Assembly: GCA_018136815.1 (NCBI GenBank)
Contig: CM030941.1
Location: forward strand, 3,925,559-3,989,558
Source of the DNA: Isochrysis galbana
Lineage: Eukaryota > Haptophyta > Isochrysidales > Isochrysidaceae
DNA: 64,000 nucleotides
Direction of reading: 5' to 3'
Shown here: positions 10,825 to 23,300 of the stretch, one piece after another
Layout of the letters: the number at the start of each line of letters is the position of its first letter
How positions within the stretch are numbered: the first letter of the stretch is position 1
Position numbers and translations under genes: made by a program
Notes under the pieces: generated by a model
What the model was told of the DNA's origin: nothing
Database searches by the model: none
The model's input: the letters and a program-made list of their open reading frames with translations, nothing else

Positions 10825-11950
10825 GGAGGGAGTGGGGGCGGGTGGGGGGGGGGGGGAACGGAGGGGGGTGGGGTGGGGGCGAGGGAGGAGAGGGAGGGAG
10901 AGAGGGAGCGAGGGAGGGAGGGAGAAACGGGAGAGGGAGAGAGAGAGAAAGAGAGAGGGGGAGGGAGGGAGGGAGAGAGAGAGATAGGGGGGGCGGGGAG
11001 AGAGAGGAAAGGGGGGCGGGGGGGCGGCGCGCGTCCCGCCTCGCGCCTTCTGTGTCCGCGCGGGATCCTTTACGTAGACGAGGGGCAACATCTCTGTGTG
11101 TCGGAGTGGCCGGCAGCCCCCGCCGCTCTCCTTTGGGAGCGTGAGGAGGAGAGAAGAAGAGAGGGAAGAGGGCGCGAGGACCTTCGCGGGAGAGAAAGGA
11201 CCTCGGGAGAACCCAGCGGAGAGAGGAAAGGAAGGCCCGAGAAGAGAATAGAGAGCGCCGCGAGTGCAAGGGAGGAGAGGCGGATCGGGGTGCGCCCAAA
11301 GTCTCCGTGGGTAGGCCCTCGTACTAATAGAAGTCCCGAGGAGGGAGGGAAGTAGACCGGCGGAGCGCTGGCGGGAGTGAGCTCGGCACGGGGAGAGAAG
11401 GGGGCGAGGAGGGGCGCTCGGCGGTTTTTTCGACGTGGGAGAGAGAGGGGGGAGAGAGGGGGAGAGAGAGGGAGAGGGAGAGAAGAGAGAAGAGAGAAGA
11501 GAGGGAAGAGGGAAGGGAAGAGAGAGAGAGGGAAGAGAGAGAGAGAGAGAGGGAGGGAGAGAGCGGTCCCCTCTCTCTTCTCTCTCTTCTGTTCCGCCTG
11601 CGGTTACAAGACGAGCGAGAAGGTTGGGGGCGGGCGGCGGCGGGGGGGGACTCAGAGAGAGAGAAAAAGGCGGGGAGGGGGGAGGGAGGAGAAGGGAGAA
11701 GACGAGGGAGAGGGGAAGAAGAGAGAGAAGAAAGGCGTCCTGAATGAAGAAGAGAGGGCTCACGAGGAGAAGGGAGAAGACGAGGGAGCGGGGGGGGGGG
11801 GGGGGCGGGGGGGAGAGAGACGTTTTACCGCCCCCCGCCCCCCCCCTCCCCCCTCCCTTCCCTTCTGGGTCCCGCCTTACTACTCCCCCCGCGCGCCGCC
11901 GCCCTCCCCCCCCCCGCCCCCCCGCGCGAGGCGAGGCGAGGCGAGGCGAG

Positions 11951-12025
<75 letters not shown>

Positions 12026-12693
12026 CCCCCCCCCCCCCCCCTCCCGAAGGCGGCGCCCAAGCCGGCGGCAGCCCTCTCCATTCACCTCAGTTTGGGCCTC
12101 TTCTCTCTCTCTCTCTCTTCTCTCTCTTTCTCTCTCCCTCTCTTCTCTCTCCCTCTCGCTTCTCTCTCTTTCTCTCCCTCTCCCTCTCTCCCTCTCCCTC
12201 TCCCCCCCTCTCTCTCGCTTCTCTCTCTCCTCTCTCTCTTCTCTCTTCCCTCTCTCCCTCTCTTCTCTCTCTCTGCCTCTCTCACCCCCCGCTCCCTCGT
12301 CTTCTCCCTTCTCCTCGTGAGCCCTCTCTTCTTTCTTCAGGACGCCTTTCTTCTCTCTCTTCTCCCCCCTCACTCGTCTTCTCCCTTCTCCTCCCTCCCC
12401 CCTCCTCTCTATTCTCCCCCCGCCGACGGCGTCCCAACTCCCCCGCGGCGGCAGAGGAGTGAAACGGCTGAACACACACACACACTCTCTCTCTCTGCTC
12501 TCCCTTCCCCCCTCCCCCCGCCTTCTCTCACGTAGACAGCAACGGTGATTACCGATCGGACTGCCCCTCCCCTCCCCCAGGCACAGGGCGTCCACGTCTA
12601 CCCCCCCCGGCCCCTCGGCCTGTCCCTTCACAGGAAGAGAGAGGGGAGAGGGGGCGAGCAGCCGCCGTCCGCGCGTAGCAGTCGGACCCCTAC
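10825..12693. other. Long low-complexity GA/CT region with an inverted repeat
   Basis: Mostly purine tracts at 10860-11560 and 11640-12020 and pyrimidine tracts at 12090-12530. About 85-90 bp at 11712-11802 (GGCGTCCTGAATGAAG, then GGCTCACGAGGAGAAGGG) recurs inverted and nearly identical at 12286-12371, so the stretch can fold back. Long open frames rich in Ser/Leu or Arg/Glu here come from the dinucleotide repeats and are not genes. The region is the 5' flank of the F-box/BACK/FHA gene. Confidence 0.75.
11950..12022. repeat. (GA)n microsatellite
   Basis: About 70 bp of nearly uninterrupted GA repeat, followed by a run of C. Confidence 0.95.
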
Positions 12694-12865
12694 TCTAGAT
12701 GGGAAATACGTATTTACCGTATTTACCGTATTTACCGGATTTGGTCAGAGGCCAAGTACATATGTATTTGGCTGTATTTGAAGCGCGTCCTGGGTTGTAG
12801 GCCTCGAATGTATTTGAGATGTACTTGGCCGGAGGCCAAATACATGTGTATTTGGCTGTATTCGC
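12694..12865 (+). mobile_element. Short TIR element (TAGATGGGAAATACG family), 3'-truncated copy
   Basis: Begins TCTAGATGGGAAATACG, carries a tandem ATTTACCGT, and then the family core with ATACATATGTATTTGGC and the GGCCGGAGGCC palindrome. The right terminal repeat is missing. The sequence switches to the LINE 5' end at about 12866. Confidence 0.8.
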
Positions 12866-13310
12866 AAAAAACTATTGTTATAGTTTCAGCGATGGAGCGC
12901 GCGCCGACCGCTCCCCTCTCCCAGCCCCCCGCCGTCACGACGCCCCACAGCCCACAGCCCACAGCCACAAGGGCCGACCCAAGCCGCCGGGGCCGAAGCG
13001 CTCGCAGGCCACTGCCACTGCCCCTCTGTCCCTCCCGACCACGACCACGACGTCGACATGGCCCCGCCGCCCTCCCCTCCCATGCAGCCACAGAGGCATG
13101 GAGCAGGCAAAGTCTTGTTCCCTGCATACCAACTTACCAACAAGCCCAGAGCCAGAGCCAGGCTCTGGCGCTCAACCGCTCAACCCCGCCGCCATGCCAC
13201 CCTTTCGAGGACTCCCCATGGGGTGTGGCAGCGTGGCAGCTCTGCTGCCACCCCCATGGAGGCAACTCCTACCATCAGTGCACCCCGCCTCGGGGGCGGC
13301 AGGGGCAGGC
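12866..13310 (+). pseudogene. LINE 5' end with ORF1 start, broken
   Basis: Parallel to 31602-31960: both start AAAACTATTGTTATAGTTT, then ATGGAGCGCGCGCCGACCGC, then a Pro-rich N-terminus. Frameshifts break the frame here and homology is lost after about 13310. Confidence 0.75.
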
Positions 13311-13672
13311 CAGGATATCCGATATCCACGTGTTGCGGGTAAAGGGTGTGGTGTGCTGTGGAGTGGCTGTGGTGGATCTGTGTGAGGTTGTGGTTGTGAG
13401 TCTGTAACATGGGATGTATGAATCGCGGGACGAGAGGGACGGGAGGAGCGGCCGGAAGCAACACGGGATGGGAGCACACGGGACGGTACGGGCGATCCAT
13501 GGCCGGGCATGACGAACGGGAGCAGGCGAGGGCACGGAAGGGGGCACGAACGGGGCGATCCAGCGCTGTCGCGGGAGAAGCAGAAAGACGAAAAGGTGAA
13601 CACGGGGCGACGGAAGAACCACTCGGAAACTATGGAAACAAAGGGGAAACTAATGGAACGGGAGGGGGCGAG
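13311..13672. other. Unrecognised stretch between LINE pieces
   Basis: G/A-rich. No gene or family was recognised. Part of it resembles, in inverse orientation, sequence near 25900. Confidence 0.3.
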
Positions 13673-13775
13673 CGCTAGGGGTAGGCCAAAATATCCGGAT
13701 ATATCTCCTGGATATTTGGGCAGATTTTTTGGAATTAGATATCTGTGGATATTTCAAGGATATTTGGGTGCGTCT
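13673..13775 (+). repeat. Short AT-rich element with ATATCC/GGATAT motifs, copy 1
   Basis: Starts CGCTAGGGGTAGGCCAAAATATCC (here split: CGCTAGGGGTAGGCC and AAAATATCC). It contains several inverted GATATC and GGATATTTGGG motifs. The first 24 bases recur exactly inverted at 15404-15427. A related element lies at 34683-34780. Confidence 0.6.
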
Positions 13776-13989
13776 GGGCCCCTCAACGCAAAGAGAAAAC
13801 TTGCCGGCGCGTGTGCGCGGGGTGAGAGGGCGACGTGAGGCTGGCGCTACCATGAGTACGAGGTGAGACTAGTAGATACGTAATAAAATGATTCGTTACC
13901 GTAAGAAAAACTTCTATGACATCACGTAGCCACTGTCCATCATGGGAGGTGTGGCGCGGTGCGGCGGTGTGGCGGTGTGGCTGCATTCC

Positions 13990-14722
13990 CTTGCCTGACG
14001 AAAGAATTCTTCCGAAAGTTTCAATCTCGTACCTCAAACAGCGCGATCTCGGAACTGTACATCACAAAAGACTGGAACGCCCCGGACGAAGACACGAGAT
14101 CCACGACCACGGAAGATGCGGAGATACGCAGGGAACTACGGAAATACTATGTATGGCTCTACCAGGAAAGGGACAGCGTGAGAGACCCCGAGATGGAGGC
14201 GACGCTGGAAGCGAGCCCGATGAACGCCTATGACAACAAAGCGATAGAAGGCAGAATCACGATGGAGGAACTCCAAGGTGCCATAGCGCAGATAGGCAGC
14301 GGCAAAAGCGCGGGACCCGACGCGCTGCCGGCGGAATTCTATAAAAGCTTCATTGACCTAGTAAAACACGACTTCCTAAGAGTTCTAAATCTAGCCCTAA
14401 ACCAAGGATACCTGAGCGTATCCATGAGGGAAGGGGACATAATACTCTTGTACAAAAAAGGCGACACACGGGACCCTAGAAACTACAGACCCATCACGCT
14501 ACTGCAGAGCGACTATAAGATCCTAGCTAAAATACTTACGAATAGACTGAAGACGGTAATCGGAAACATAATCTCAAAGGACCAATTAGGATTCGTCCCA
14601 AAACGCCTGATAGGCGAGGCCACCCACCTCCTGCAGTTAACGCAAGCATACCTTGACGAAACGGGCGAACCCGGACTGCTCTTAGCACTTGACTGGGAGA
14701 AAGCCTTCGACAAAGTCAAAAC
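13990..14722 (+). pseudogene. LINE ORF2 fragment: linker and first part of reverse transcriptase
   Basis: Contains the L1-type series YYVWLYQERD, GKSAGPDALPAEFYK, LYKKGDTRDPRNYRPITLL, NRLKTVIGNIISKDQLGFV and LLLALDWEKAFDKV. The last holds the first catalytic aspartate. The FADD box, thumb and C-terminal region are missing: the frame runs into unrelated sequence near 14722 and stops at 14771. No endonuclease domain is present upstream. It is non-functional as it stands. Confidence 0.9.
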
Positions 14723-15309
14723 CAGCGAGACCGTGTGTCGAAGTGATCGTGTCGTCCGTGAGTGTTTGTAATCGAATAATGTTTGTGTTACCTATGCATC
14801 ATCACACCACATGCCACATGTATTGTGAGAGGGTGCAACTCGAGGTTCCTTTTTTTTGTCACCGCACGAGCACCGCCGACGCCGCCGGGTGCCGCCGGGT
14901 GCCGCGCGTGCGTGCACCGCCGATTGACCTCTGAAAAAGTTTTGGAGCGAGGAGGTGATGCCAACACGACGAACACTCGGTTGGATGCACACACGACCTC
15001 TGGCCAGAAAAGAGTTTCCAGGAGCGACCCGGTCCCATACTAACCTTATAATCTACACGGGGTACCGCACGTTTGTACTGTAAAAAAGGGGGTCCTTTAA
15101 GTAGAACTTATAGCGTCCACATGGGGGGCACTTGCAAAAAAAAAACCAAACCTGAGGTTGCACCCTCTTATTGGTGTTAGATTAGGAATATTAAGGATAG
15201 TGTGAGAAGGAGCAACCAAGGCCTAGATTTTAGTTAGGTTTAGTGGACACGGTGGCATGCGCATGTGTGGCGATGCGCGCGGGGATGCGGTGCGATAGAT
15301 GACGCGAAG
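14723..15309. other. Unrecognised stretch breaking the LINE
   Basis: No gene. It contains a tandem GCCGCCGGGT near 14880-14900 and short T and A runs. Confidence 0.35.
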
Positions 15310-15427
15310 GCGAGAGATATCTATGGATATTTCATGAGATATTTGGGCTGAACTTTGAGATATATCGGAGATATCCCCCATGGATATTTGGGCGAAAAAT
15401 CGTGGATATTTTGGCCTACCCCTAGCG
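15310..15427 (-). repeat. Short AT-rich element with ATATCC/GGATAT motifs, copy 2
   Basis: Inverted relative to 13673-13775. Its last 24 bases are the exact reverse complement of that copy's first 24, so the pair brackets the RT fragment. The middle has GATATC, GGATATTTGGG and AGATATATCGGAGATATC motifs. Confidence 0.6.
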
Positions 15428-15524
15428 AGCGCTGGAGGAACGGAAGGGAATCGGCGAGCGCGGGAGACTCTCCGACCCTCTCTGGCCAAGGAAACAAGGG
15501 AAACGCCGCGAAGACGTGGGAGAA

Positions 15525-16252
15525 TGGAAGGGATCTTCGAATTCATAGAAGGACTTCTGGGGATCGTCCTTAGGCCGGGCTCTGAAGTAGCCCAACGTCT
15601 CTTTTGCTACCAAGTGGACAGGCCACAGGCCTCACCCCTCCTCGGGATACTTGGGTATCCTGGCGTGGAGGTATATCCTCACGGATTTCTACAACATCCA
15701 GTACGGTAACGCGGACGGTAGGTCCGTTAGAGGGCAATTCTTACAAGGTACCACCCATTAGCAACGACGGCGAATGTCGGTTTCTTTCAAAGGCAGAAGA
15801 AACAACGAAATAACATGGGGCTGCACGCCCCGAGTGACAAACATATTCGGAAAATGATAAGCCCTCTTTATATGGTGGACAAAGACTTTAACCTAGAAGT
15901 ATCGGATGACCTCTTGCAGGCGGCAAGAGGCCTAGATATACGAAACATCACTTGAGATGGGTGAACCGCTATGGAAAGAATTTGAAGGAAAACGCTGAAG
16001 TTCTTATGAGACACAAGGGAGAAATGAACTAGCCAAGCCCGAGCGAAAGATAAAGCCACAGTCTCCCGCCCCCTCCACTCCAACTCCTGGCCGAGGCAGT
16101 GCGCGCGGCCTCCCCGGAACCGGCTCTCCACTAAAGAGGGAACTGGGCAAGGGGGAGGGGGTTGTTAGGGGTTAAGGTTGGGTAGAAGGGAGGTCCACAA
16201 GCACACTGCCCCACGCCGCACGTGTAGCGGTGATTTTTAAGAAGATTTTTTT
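15525..16252 (+). pseudogene. LINE 3' end, frameshifted copy
   Basis: Homologous to the longer copy at 26054-26930. It shares FIEGLLGI, RPGSEVAQRLFCYQVDRP and the 3' UTR ending GTGATTTTTAAGAAGATTTTTTTT. Several frameshifts and stops break the coding part. Confidence 0.8.
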
Positions 16253-16604
16253 TCGACTATAAAGTTAGTTCCCATGAGGGGGTCGAGAGAGTGGGGGGAA
16301 GCGCGAGGCATTAATGAGGCCCATGCAATTGAGCAGACCTGTACGTCGACATTGTACGCTAGGCGCTAGGTATGCCGAGAGTAGTAGTCGTTCTCGCATT
16401 CCAAACGTCCTGAAACGCCCCCACCCCACCCCTCACACACACCTGGCTGGCCTCCATCTAAAGGGGGCGGCACTCTCAACGCACGTGTAATCGGCTCATC
16501 GGTTCGTTCATCTCTCTGAGAGGCGGTCGACTATCCCATGGCATGAGGGCTGGCGTAAGTAATGGTACGTAATTCATTCCCCAGGTAGACATGATCCTCT
16601 TGGC
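16253..16604. other. Short intergenic stretch
   Basis: Nothing recognised. It precedes the 3' end of the coiled-coil gene on the minus strand. Confidence 0.4.
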
Positions 16605-17970
16605 TCATGCCGACCCCTCCCCCTCCTCCTCTGCGTTGCCTTCCTGCACTTGCGCTGAGACCCCCATGGGAGGTGTGGAAGCATTGGCAGAAGCTGCCGC
16701 TGCTGCAGCACCTCTGGCCGCCGCCTTGGCGACATCAAGCTCGGAGAGAACCCGTTCGTACTGTGGGCGCGCATGGTGAGCAGGTGCGTACGGAGGTGAG
16801 TGCAGGCACGGCGATGCTGGCGAATCTGCGGGCGCCATGCGGTGCGCCGACCTCTACCAAGGGTTTTTGGGTGAAGCTCCCTTTCGTGTGCAGAAAAAAA
16901 AGGCGTGCGTGCAATGCATTTCCTATCTGCGCCAAGCCGGATCGTCAGGCCAGTATCGGCGGAGCCCACCTCACCTGCACTTGCATCTCCGCGAGGCGAG
17001 CTTCGTAGTAAGCCTCGATCGTCGACTTCTCAGCCTCCTGCTCCTGATATTGGCGGTCCATCGCGGCGATGCGCGACATCATCTCTTGTAGGTCGGACTC
17101 GAGCGCCTGCCGGGCCATCGATGTGTGAGGTGAGTGTGTATGTGGGGGGGGGGAAGGTGGTTTGACGTGGGCCAGAAGAAGGCCTGGTAGACCGGGGCGA
17201 CGCCCGCGCGGCACCACGGGGATGCAGTGGGAGAGCTACGCGGCCCGGCTCCATGCACACTGCGCAAGCTATCCACAGGAGCGCACTTCATTTGCTTCCA
17301 AGAAGGTGCGCAGTTGTCGCTCCTGCACCGCGATTTTGGAGCCCGCGGCAACGTGGGCCTTCTCGACAGCTGTCTTCTCGCTCTCCAACTGCTTGCACGC
17401 CTCGTCAAGCTTGGCCGCGCGCGCGAGTGTCTCAGCCTGCGCTCGCCCAAGCTTGTCGATCTGGTCCTGAAGCCGTCGGTTCCCTTCCGACATCTCCGCG
17501 ACGCGTGCCCTCTCCTGCGCGACGGCCTCGTCCGCCTCAACCTTCTCGCGCTCGAGCTCACTCACTCTCAAGCGCAGCTCCCGGAGCTCAGCACGCTCCT
17601 CAGCGAGGGCAGCGAGCTGCTCATCCATCGCCTTTGCACGCTCGCGCTCGGCGTCCAGTTGCTCTCTCGCCTGCGTGAGCGCCTTCTGCGTTGCATCGTG
17701 TAGCTCCTTGAGCAGCGTGAACTCGTGCTGGTCAGCGTGTCGTATGCGCGAGAGCGTCTCATAGTTACGCTGCAGCGCGCTGATCTGGTCGGCCTTGTCC
17801 GCCAGCTCCTTCTCGTTGGCCTTGAGGCTCTTCTGCAGCGCTGAGATGCTGTCGTTCGCCGAGGAGACGACGTAGGCCAGGTTGCGCATCGGATCGGCGT
17901 CGCCCCTGTCCGCGGAGCGGCCTTGTGAGACAGTCTGGCGCACGCGGCTCGCGTAGCCTGGCTCCGGCAT
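16605..17970 (-). CDS. Coiled-coil protein, three exons
   Basis: Predicted 323 residues, almost entirely heptad-rich coiled coil from about residue 35 to 290, with a charged Ala-rich tail. There is no catalytic domain, signal peptide or membrane span, so a structural or scaffold role is possible but not shown. Exon 1 is 17970-17287, exon 2 17106-16975 and exon 3 16760-16605. Introns 17107-17286 (GTGCGC...GGCAG) and 16761-16974 (GTGAGG...CACAG) both fall in phase 0, and the heptads continue across each junction. The second intron contains a short A run. The start is the first ATG of the exon. A (GA)n tract lies about 220 bp upstream. Confidence 0.7.
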
Positions 17971-18189
17971 GGAGGCTGGGGTGGGAGGGAGTTTTGGGCG
18001 GCGGCGGCGGAGAGGGGAGGGAGGGAGAGGGGGAGGGAGCGGTGGTTAGGGAGGGACGGAGGCGAGAGACGAAAAGAAGGAGAAAAAGAGCCTCAAGATT
18101 AGCGTAGAGGAAGGTGAGACTGAGAGAAAATAGTAGTAGTACTCCTAGAGGAGGAGAGAAAAAGGAGAGAGAGAGGGAAGAGATCTTGG

Positions 18190-18295
<106 letters not shown>

Positions 18296-18571
18296 TAGTA
18301 GGGAGGCGAGAGTCCAGTACTCCTAGGGAGGAGGAGAGAGAATACGAGAGAGAGAGGGAGGAGAGAGAGGGAGGAGAGAGGGAGAGGGAGCAGAGGGGGG
18401 GGCGGAGAGAGAGAGAGAGAGACAGGGAAAAAGAGGGAAAGAGGGAAAAAGAGGGGGAAAAAAGAGGGGGAGAAGGGCTTGGCGCGGCCGACCCGGCGGT
18501 TTCTACTCTTCCCTCTCCGCCCGTAAGGCCGGAACTCCCCCCCCCACCGGTATACAGTAGTCTATCTTTGT

Positions 18572-18640
18572 TACCCCCCAGGAGCCAACGCCCCCCAGGA
18601 GCTCTCGGGGGCCCCCGAGAGCTATCGGGGGGGTGTTCGG
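18572..18640. repeat. Palindromic AGCT-core repeat (copy of the 47.4-kb cluster)
   Basis: Contains CCCCCAGGAGC and CTCTCGGGGGCCCCCGAGAG. About 65 bp are almost identical, inverted, to 47400-47465, including the GTTACCCCCCAGGAGCCAAC border. Confidence 0.75.
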
Positions 18641-19669
18641 GCCTTTCTGCTACTTCGTGCGTCTTCGCGCTTGATCGCGCTTGTTCGCCGCGGAGTTTTA
18701 CTCGTAACTGGTAGGATTCTTCTTTCGTAATTCGCCCATCGCTCCTTGCCGTCGCGCCCCTTTGTCCTTTGTGGCCTGTCCCGCCTCTGTCTCGCTCCTT
18801 CGCACCTTGGGCCTTGCTCTCTCTTTGGTCCCTCCTGCTGTCGTTCCCCCGCGCCTGCCCTCGCTCTCGTCGTAGGTGTTAGTTGCTGAGGACTTTTCCC
18901 CAGCGCGAAGCCTACCCTCTCGCTTCTTACGTTTTTATGCACGTAGACGTAGATTCCCTCCTTCCTTACTTTCTACATATTTGTTCGCTGTGACGCTGTG
19001 ACCGCCGTTCGCAGTCGCAGTCGGCTCTTCCGTCGCATCGTCGCTCTCTCGTCGGCTTTCTCTTCCTTGTTTCCTTCCTTCTGTGTTCCCCCCGTTCAAG
19101 TGGGGAAAGATACGTTAGTGTTTAGTGTAGGCAAGGAGATATGGGTGCAAAGTTGAGTGTGAGTGTGCGTGTCTTGTGATTGTTGTCGGTCTGGTTGGGT
19201 TGGAAACCTGTCGGTCTCTGCCGCCCACGTTTGTCGCTCTCTCGCTCGTCGCTTCCTCGTTCTCGCTCTCGCTTCCCGCCCCCGTTGTAACAAGCCATCT
19301 TACAACAGCAAACCCACAACACCCACTCGCTCACTCGCTCGCTCGCTCAGTCGCTCTTGTTGTCCGCTCCGTCGTCTCGCTCGCCCTCGCCCATGCCCGC
19401 CATTCATTCTCCCGCCTTGGAGGATGTGCCCGCTTCACTCGCCATTCCCACCTCCGCCGTGCCTTCCGCCGCCTCCCTTCCGTCCCTTGTGGTTCCTTCC
19501 GTTCCTCCTGTAACCTCCCGTCTGTCAACGTCTTGCTTGCCTTCAGCAGTCAGACGATCAATCTCGGGCGGCCGACGACTGGGACGGATCAATAAGGAGT
19601 AAGGAATCCGGTGTGATGAATACTCCGTTTCAAAATACGTCTATCACTCCCGCGGCGGGCGCCGCGGTT
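18641..19669. other. Pyrimidine-rich intergenic stretch
   Basis: CT-rich on the plus strand, with CGCT repeats near 19325-19350. No supported gene. Confidence 0.4.
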
Positions 19670-19897
19670 CTTTTCCGTTAGAGCCCCAGAGCGTGTGCAA
19701 GGGAGGGGCGAGGGGGGAGGAGAATCGCACCATTCTCTGGCGAAGATTTTCGTGGCGGCACGTGGCCCCCCTGGGAGATTTGTTGTGGGCATTGAAAAAT
19801 GGTCAAAAAATGTCACCCTCATCCCATATTAGTACTTAAAAAGCCCTGTTTGACCGCCCTATAGTAGCGTTAAAAAGCCCCTGTTTGACCGCCCTAT
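19670..19897 (+). repeat. Dispersed repeat ending TGTTTGACCGCCCTA, copy 1
   Basis: Matches 49570-49765 inverted: both have CCAGAGCGTGTGCA, a GGTCAAAAA..TGTC segment, ATTAGTACTTAAAAAG and TGTTTGACCGCCCTAT. The final motif is duplicated here (19845 and 19884) and is also found at 46440. Confidence 0.65.
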
Positions 19898-20319
19898 GGG
19901 TCATTGCGTTCTTGAAGCTAGGAGAGGAGGAGAGGAGCTGGGCCTACTAGTGTAAGCTAGTGGGGTTGATCGGGGCCGACCGACCTACCAACCGCTTTTT
20001 GGGGATCCGATTTGCTTTCTATTTCTATTTCGTTAGTTACCCCGACGGGAAGCGGTCCATCGTGTGTTGCGTATTGCCTGCTGCCGGGCGGTTGGGTGTC
20101 GCTGATGTTGACCGACGAGGAGGGCCACTTATCTCATGATGGGTCGCTATGGCGGGAGGCCCCCCCCCCCCCCCCCCCACTCTCTCGACCCGGCCGGTAG
20201 GTTCCAAGAATTGAATTTTCACGCGAGAATATGCGAAAGAAGATTACAACTTGCGAGCAAGCTTCATCTTACAACCTTCATCGACATGAACATGAAACAA
20301 GGATTTGTTCCCTCATCAA
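19898..20319. other. Intergenic stretch
   Basis: A long C run at about 20160-20178. Otherwise nothing recognised. Confidence 0.4.
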
Positions 20320-23300
20320 TCAACCCCCTTCAAGCTCGTGCACTAGGCCATGCTCCTCTAGGAGGGCAACGATTCTTGCATTTTGAGAGAGATCTTGCCG
20401 AACTTCCACGCTGAGGGTGTGCAGGTATGCGCGCACTTGCTTGCTGCGCTTGTCGGCCCTGATTCTTTCAAAAACGGTCCAGTCTCGGATAAAGTATTCC
20501 TTCCATGGATTCAGTGGGCATGCGCGGACGTGGTCATGTGCATTCCGTCCGCAGTCCAGATGGCAGAAGGCGCAGAAGGCCGCTTTGCACTGGGGATTCG
20601 CGCATTCGAGCGCAGCACATCCAACAAAGTCGAAATACACTTGTTTGCACCGTGGGCAGCTTTCAGAGCTGAGCTCTTCGATCGTGCGCCTTGCTGTATC
20701 CGCCACGCCCTTATGCGCCCATTCTCGTTCCCAATCTTCTCGCATACGCTCAAGATCACGCTGGAATCCATTCAGCCTTAGCTGATTGGCGTTGCGGACG
20801 AGCATGTTGAAGGCAAGGGCTGTCGTGTGTCGGGCCACATCGTGCAAGCTAAAGCAGGCGCCACAAGGGGGATGGGATCGTGCCATGAAGCAAAGGACAT
20901 GCCCCCCATCTTCACCTCGTTCCTCCACTGCAGGAAGGGCAAACATCTCCTTCACATAGTCGCACAGGCATGTCCGACAAGCGATGTGGCCCTCTGCGCA
21001 CACAACCCCATTACCACGTTGGAAGTCCTGGAAACAGATCCCACAAGTCTGCAAATCCAAGAAGGCTTGCAGACGGGACGCGACGGCTGCAGCATTAGGA
21101 CGCGCGGCTTGGTCAAGCGCAATCATGTCACTAACGAGCTGCGGAAGCCCCTCCGGGGCCTCCCGCAATCCTTCGGGCAAATTCTCGTCCTGCCGACGAT
21201 CAGCAGAGCTAACAAGATCGAACTGGATGCGTTGCAACGTCGCTGCGTCGCACCTCGAACCCATCCTGTTCTGCAACCACCTTGTGAGGGCCTGCGAATC
21301 GCAACCGCAAAACAGGGCGTCCAGGAGCAGAATGCCGAGGGAAAACATGTCAGATTCCTTAGTTGGACTTGTCTCCGGCGCGAGGTAGAGCAAGGTACCG
21401 CGCATGAGGGTGGTGTTCAACGTTGCGTGATTAACGCTGAGGTCGAAGTCGCACAAAGCTGGCTTGCCTTCCGCGTCGGGTCTGTCGAACACGACGTTTT
21501 CTGGCTTGATGTCGCGATGCAACATGTCGTTGGTGTGAAGAAAGCGCACCGCCTCCGCCACTCTTTGCGCTGCACGTATGCGTGTATAGAGATCGTGTTG
21601 TTGGCACCATTCGCGCATGTTGCCTCCTTCATACAAGGGCATCTGGATGACGACCACACTGCTACGATGCTCTATGAAAGCACTTTCGATGGGAACGATA
21701 CCCGGATGTGAAAGCAGTCGGGACGCGAAGATAGCGCGCTCGATCTTCTTGTAGGACTCGAAGTCGTACTCCTTGAGCACCTTATGCATGACAGGCTCTG
21801 AGCCACGGACAGTACCCCGCTTGACACTAGGCTTGCCACTTGTCATTGGGCGCACATCTTTGAAGCTAGTCTCGTAGCTCTTGTCCCTCTCACAGATAAG
21901 CCCTGCGCGCCGCAAAAGGATCTCCATATCGAAGCGAACCCGAGCTGCCGGCTCAAGTGTCTCTAGTGCTTCAATTGGATGCACTATACGTTGAGCGCGA
22001 ACCAATAGCTCGGGAAATGGTGATGGTGAGTAGGAAGCAGAGTTTTCCGGGTGGTTGGAGGGAGCGCCAACGTCCTGCACCCCCAACACAGTTGGAAGTT
22101 TCCCCCGGAAGAGCTCATCGCGACGTTGGCAAAGACGCTCACATTCCTCACGGCTATCTTTGTAGCGCCTCTTCAGCCGGGCGAGCTGCAGGTCGCTCTG
22201 CGTCGACTTCTCCTCCTTATCCTCGACTCTGCGTAGCGCCGTGCGCTCGCAACGTCGGGCCTCATCGATCTCAGCCTGTAACAAGCGTAGGTAAAAGAGC
22301 AGGCTTTCCGCCTTGTTGCGTCGTTGCACCAAGTCCAACAAAGAATGAAGCCTGAGGCGCGTATGTGATATGTCGGAGCGAGTGGCAGCGATCATCTCCC
22401 GGATCTGACTCCTCATGCTGTCATCGAAACGCCTTATGGCATCATGGAAGACAGCTGCCATGGGGTCCTCTGCCTTCACTTGTGTGCTGTAGGACGATCG
22501 GCGAGTGGCGGCCGCCGCATCGTCAGGGTCATGCGTGTCTGCAGCCCCGCCCTCCGGACCGGATCCATCGACAGTTGTTGCAAGCGACCTCAAAGCTTGC
22601 TCCAAGCAGCCTTCCTTCGCAATGAGCACGGCAAGGCGGAGCTTACATATTTCGAGACGCACTCGTCGTGAAGTGTCACGCTCGCGAGCATGTTCACCCC
22701 AATCATCCTCCAACAACTGGTGCAAGTCGAGCTCGTGTAACGCGGCGGTGGAGGCCCTCTCACGTTGCGCCTCTTGACTATCTCCGCCTGCGATCTCATC
22801 AAGGATGGGAGCGCAGCTCATGTCCTCGCCAATCTGAATCAGCAGGGTTTCCTCACTGAGCGATCCAAGCAATCTCACAACGCTTGGCATGCTTGAGCAT
22901 ACTTCGCCCGCATCCCTCGCGTCTTGGCTCATCTTGAGCACTTCGCAAATCTTAGATCGAAGCTCCTGTCGGAATGAGGCGAGTCTCGTCCGAGGGCTCC
23001 AAAAATCGAGTAGGCAACGACCTGTTTCGGCTAGAAAGGAGCGCCTGAAATCGTGTATCGCCTTGCGCGATTCCACATGCTTTTGTGCATCTTGGAGCAT
23101 CTTTGCCACCTCGTCTTGGTGAGTTCGCTTAGCGATGTCAAGAGCTGTTTCGCCTTGCTCGGGGCAAAGTTCTATTGCAGCGCCGGCTTGCACCAGATCA
23201 CGCACTGCCGTATGAAGCTTATGCTCTACGGCAATCACTAGAGCTGTCTTCCCAGTCTCATCCTGAAGATCAGGGTTTGCGCCTGCATCGAGCAACATGG

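Noticed and set aside
13673-15427. A 1.75-kb transposon bounded by 24-bp inverted repeats
   Set aside because: No target duplication flanks the pair, and the contents are a LINE fragment. More likely two separate short elements in opposite orientation.
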